Source of the DNA: Larix sibirica
Lineage: Eukaryota; Streptophyta; Pinopsida; Pinales; Pinaceae
Reading direction: 5' to 3'
Length of the DNA: 17,820 nucleotides
NCBI GenBank assembly: GCA_004151065.3
Contig: NWUY0300036914.1
Span: forward strand, 1-17,820
Within the stretch, counting starts at the first letter, position 1. The number at the start of each line of letters is the position of its first letter. Both the position numbers and the translations under genes were made by a program. Below are positions 17,295-17,820 of this stretch, in pieces. Below the pieces are notes generated by a model that ran no database searches, had not been told where the DNA came from, and was given only the letters and a program-made list of their open reading frames with translations.

Positions 17295-17820
17295 ATGGCA
17301 GATCCAACACTTAGGATGCCTATGTTCCATGGAAATGGAAACGAAGATCCAGAGCAACATTGCTTCTCTGTAATAATATCTGGAAAGTAAAGTAGGTCCA
17401 AGATGAAGTTGAAAATATAGCGTAGTTGGGTACTACATTCGGAGACTGTGCATTACATTGGTATATGAAGTGTTGAAATTATATACCACAGAGGCAGAGT
17501 AGAAGCCTCGCGCATATATGTGATGCATTCAAAGCAAAATATTTCTAATCCTATGTCTGAGTCACAACATATTATAAAATTGAAGGAAATAAAACAAATG
17601 CCAAATGAAACCGTATGGAGCTTTGATCAAATATTCAATAGGTTGCTAGATCATATGCCCTTTGAGGTACATCCGAAACAACATAAAGAATGGTTCATTG
17701 CTGCGCTGTTGCCGCACATCCATCAACCATTGATGCAACAGGTACTCGTGACATAGAGGTATGCACGAGAAATAGCAATGAAATTGGAAGCCTCATTAGA
17801 GGAAATTTGGATGAAAAATG
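17295..17820 (+). pseudogene. Decayed Ty3-type retrotransposon gag, partial at window edge
   Basis: Gag forms the particle that packages element RNA. The frame from ATG 17295 reads MADPTLRMPMFHGNGNEDPE up to a TAA at 17388-17390; an MADP-LR-P-F-G--EDPE opening is typical of plant Ty3-type gag proteins. After further stops and a frame change, LGTTFGDCALHWY (about 17427-17465) and AFKAKYF (about 17527-17547) match the middle of the Retrotrans_gag domain. A further frameshift near 17545 leads to the 17520-17756 frame, with NETVWSFDQIFNRLL and WFIAALLPHI, the best-conserved segment. A TAG at 17754-17756 is followed in frame by EIAMKLEASLEE to the window end. There are at least three stops and two frameshifts, so it is dead. 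The zinc knuckle and pol would lie beyond the right edge. Confidence 0.85.

Noticed and set aside
1-17820. CRISPR array, tRNA or rRNA genes
   Set aside because: The tandem repeats here lack the regular short-repeat/unique-spacer pattern, and no tRNA or rRNA signature was found on either strand.

Overview
This window looks like repeat-rich intergenic DNA from a large plant nuclear genome. I see no intact protein-coding gene, tRNA or rRNA. The best recognised elements are all decayed plant retroelements: an L1-type LINE with a DUF4283-like ORF1, a Ty3-type gag, an LTR element with an initiator-Met tRNA primer site, and a caulimovirid-type RNase H. That mix, with many old stop codons and frameshifts, fits a seed plant with a large genome. 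A gymnosperm is plausible, but this is inference and the species cannot be read from the sequence.

Layout. 1-300 holds AT-rich direct and inverted repeats. 300-2490 is non-coding and strongly enriched, on the plus strand only, for the word TGCGT. 2490-6600 is mostly unrecognised AT-rich sequence with three tandem duplications: a 187-bp unit at 3377-3746, a 36-bp unit at 5836-5906 and an 83-bp unit at 5900-6065. 6602-7041 encodes a 5'-truncated RNase H tail of an endogenous caulimovirid.

That fragment runs without a gap into the last 82 bp of an LTR (7042-7123), followed directly by a tRNA-Met primer binding site (7124-7136). The matching 3' end of the LTR element, with polypurine tract and a 222-bp LTR, lies at 12863-13093. 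Between them sits non-coding LTR-element interior (7137-8069 and about 12270-12862), split by a minus-strand LINE (about 8071-12265). The LINE has a 5' ORF1 (gag-like, zinc knuckle) and an ORF2 (endonuclease, reverse transcriptase). Both are broken, and the LINE stops abruptly inside its RT coding sequence at the single ambiguous base, N, at 8070. A 125-bp imperfect direct repeat flanks the LINE.

13094-15740 contains a diverged 265-bp tandem duplication that may come from the C-terminal part of a LINE, other direct repeats and a 43-bp minisatellite. 15740-17290 is repeat-rich and may be the LTR and leader of a Ty3 element. 17295-17820 is a decayed Ty3-type gag that runs off the right edge.

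None of these genes is expected to work together. The picture is nested insertion: LTR element, then LINE inside it, next to a viral fossil. The most interesting points are the seamless join of caulimovirid RNase H to an LTR R/U5-PBS segment, the 3'-truncated LINE with unusually long flanking repeats, and the strand-asymmetric TGCGT region.
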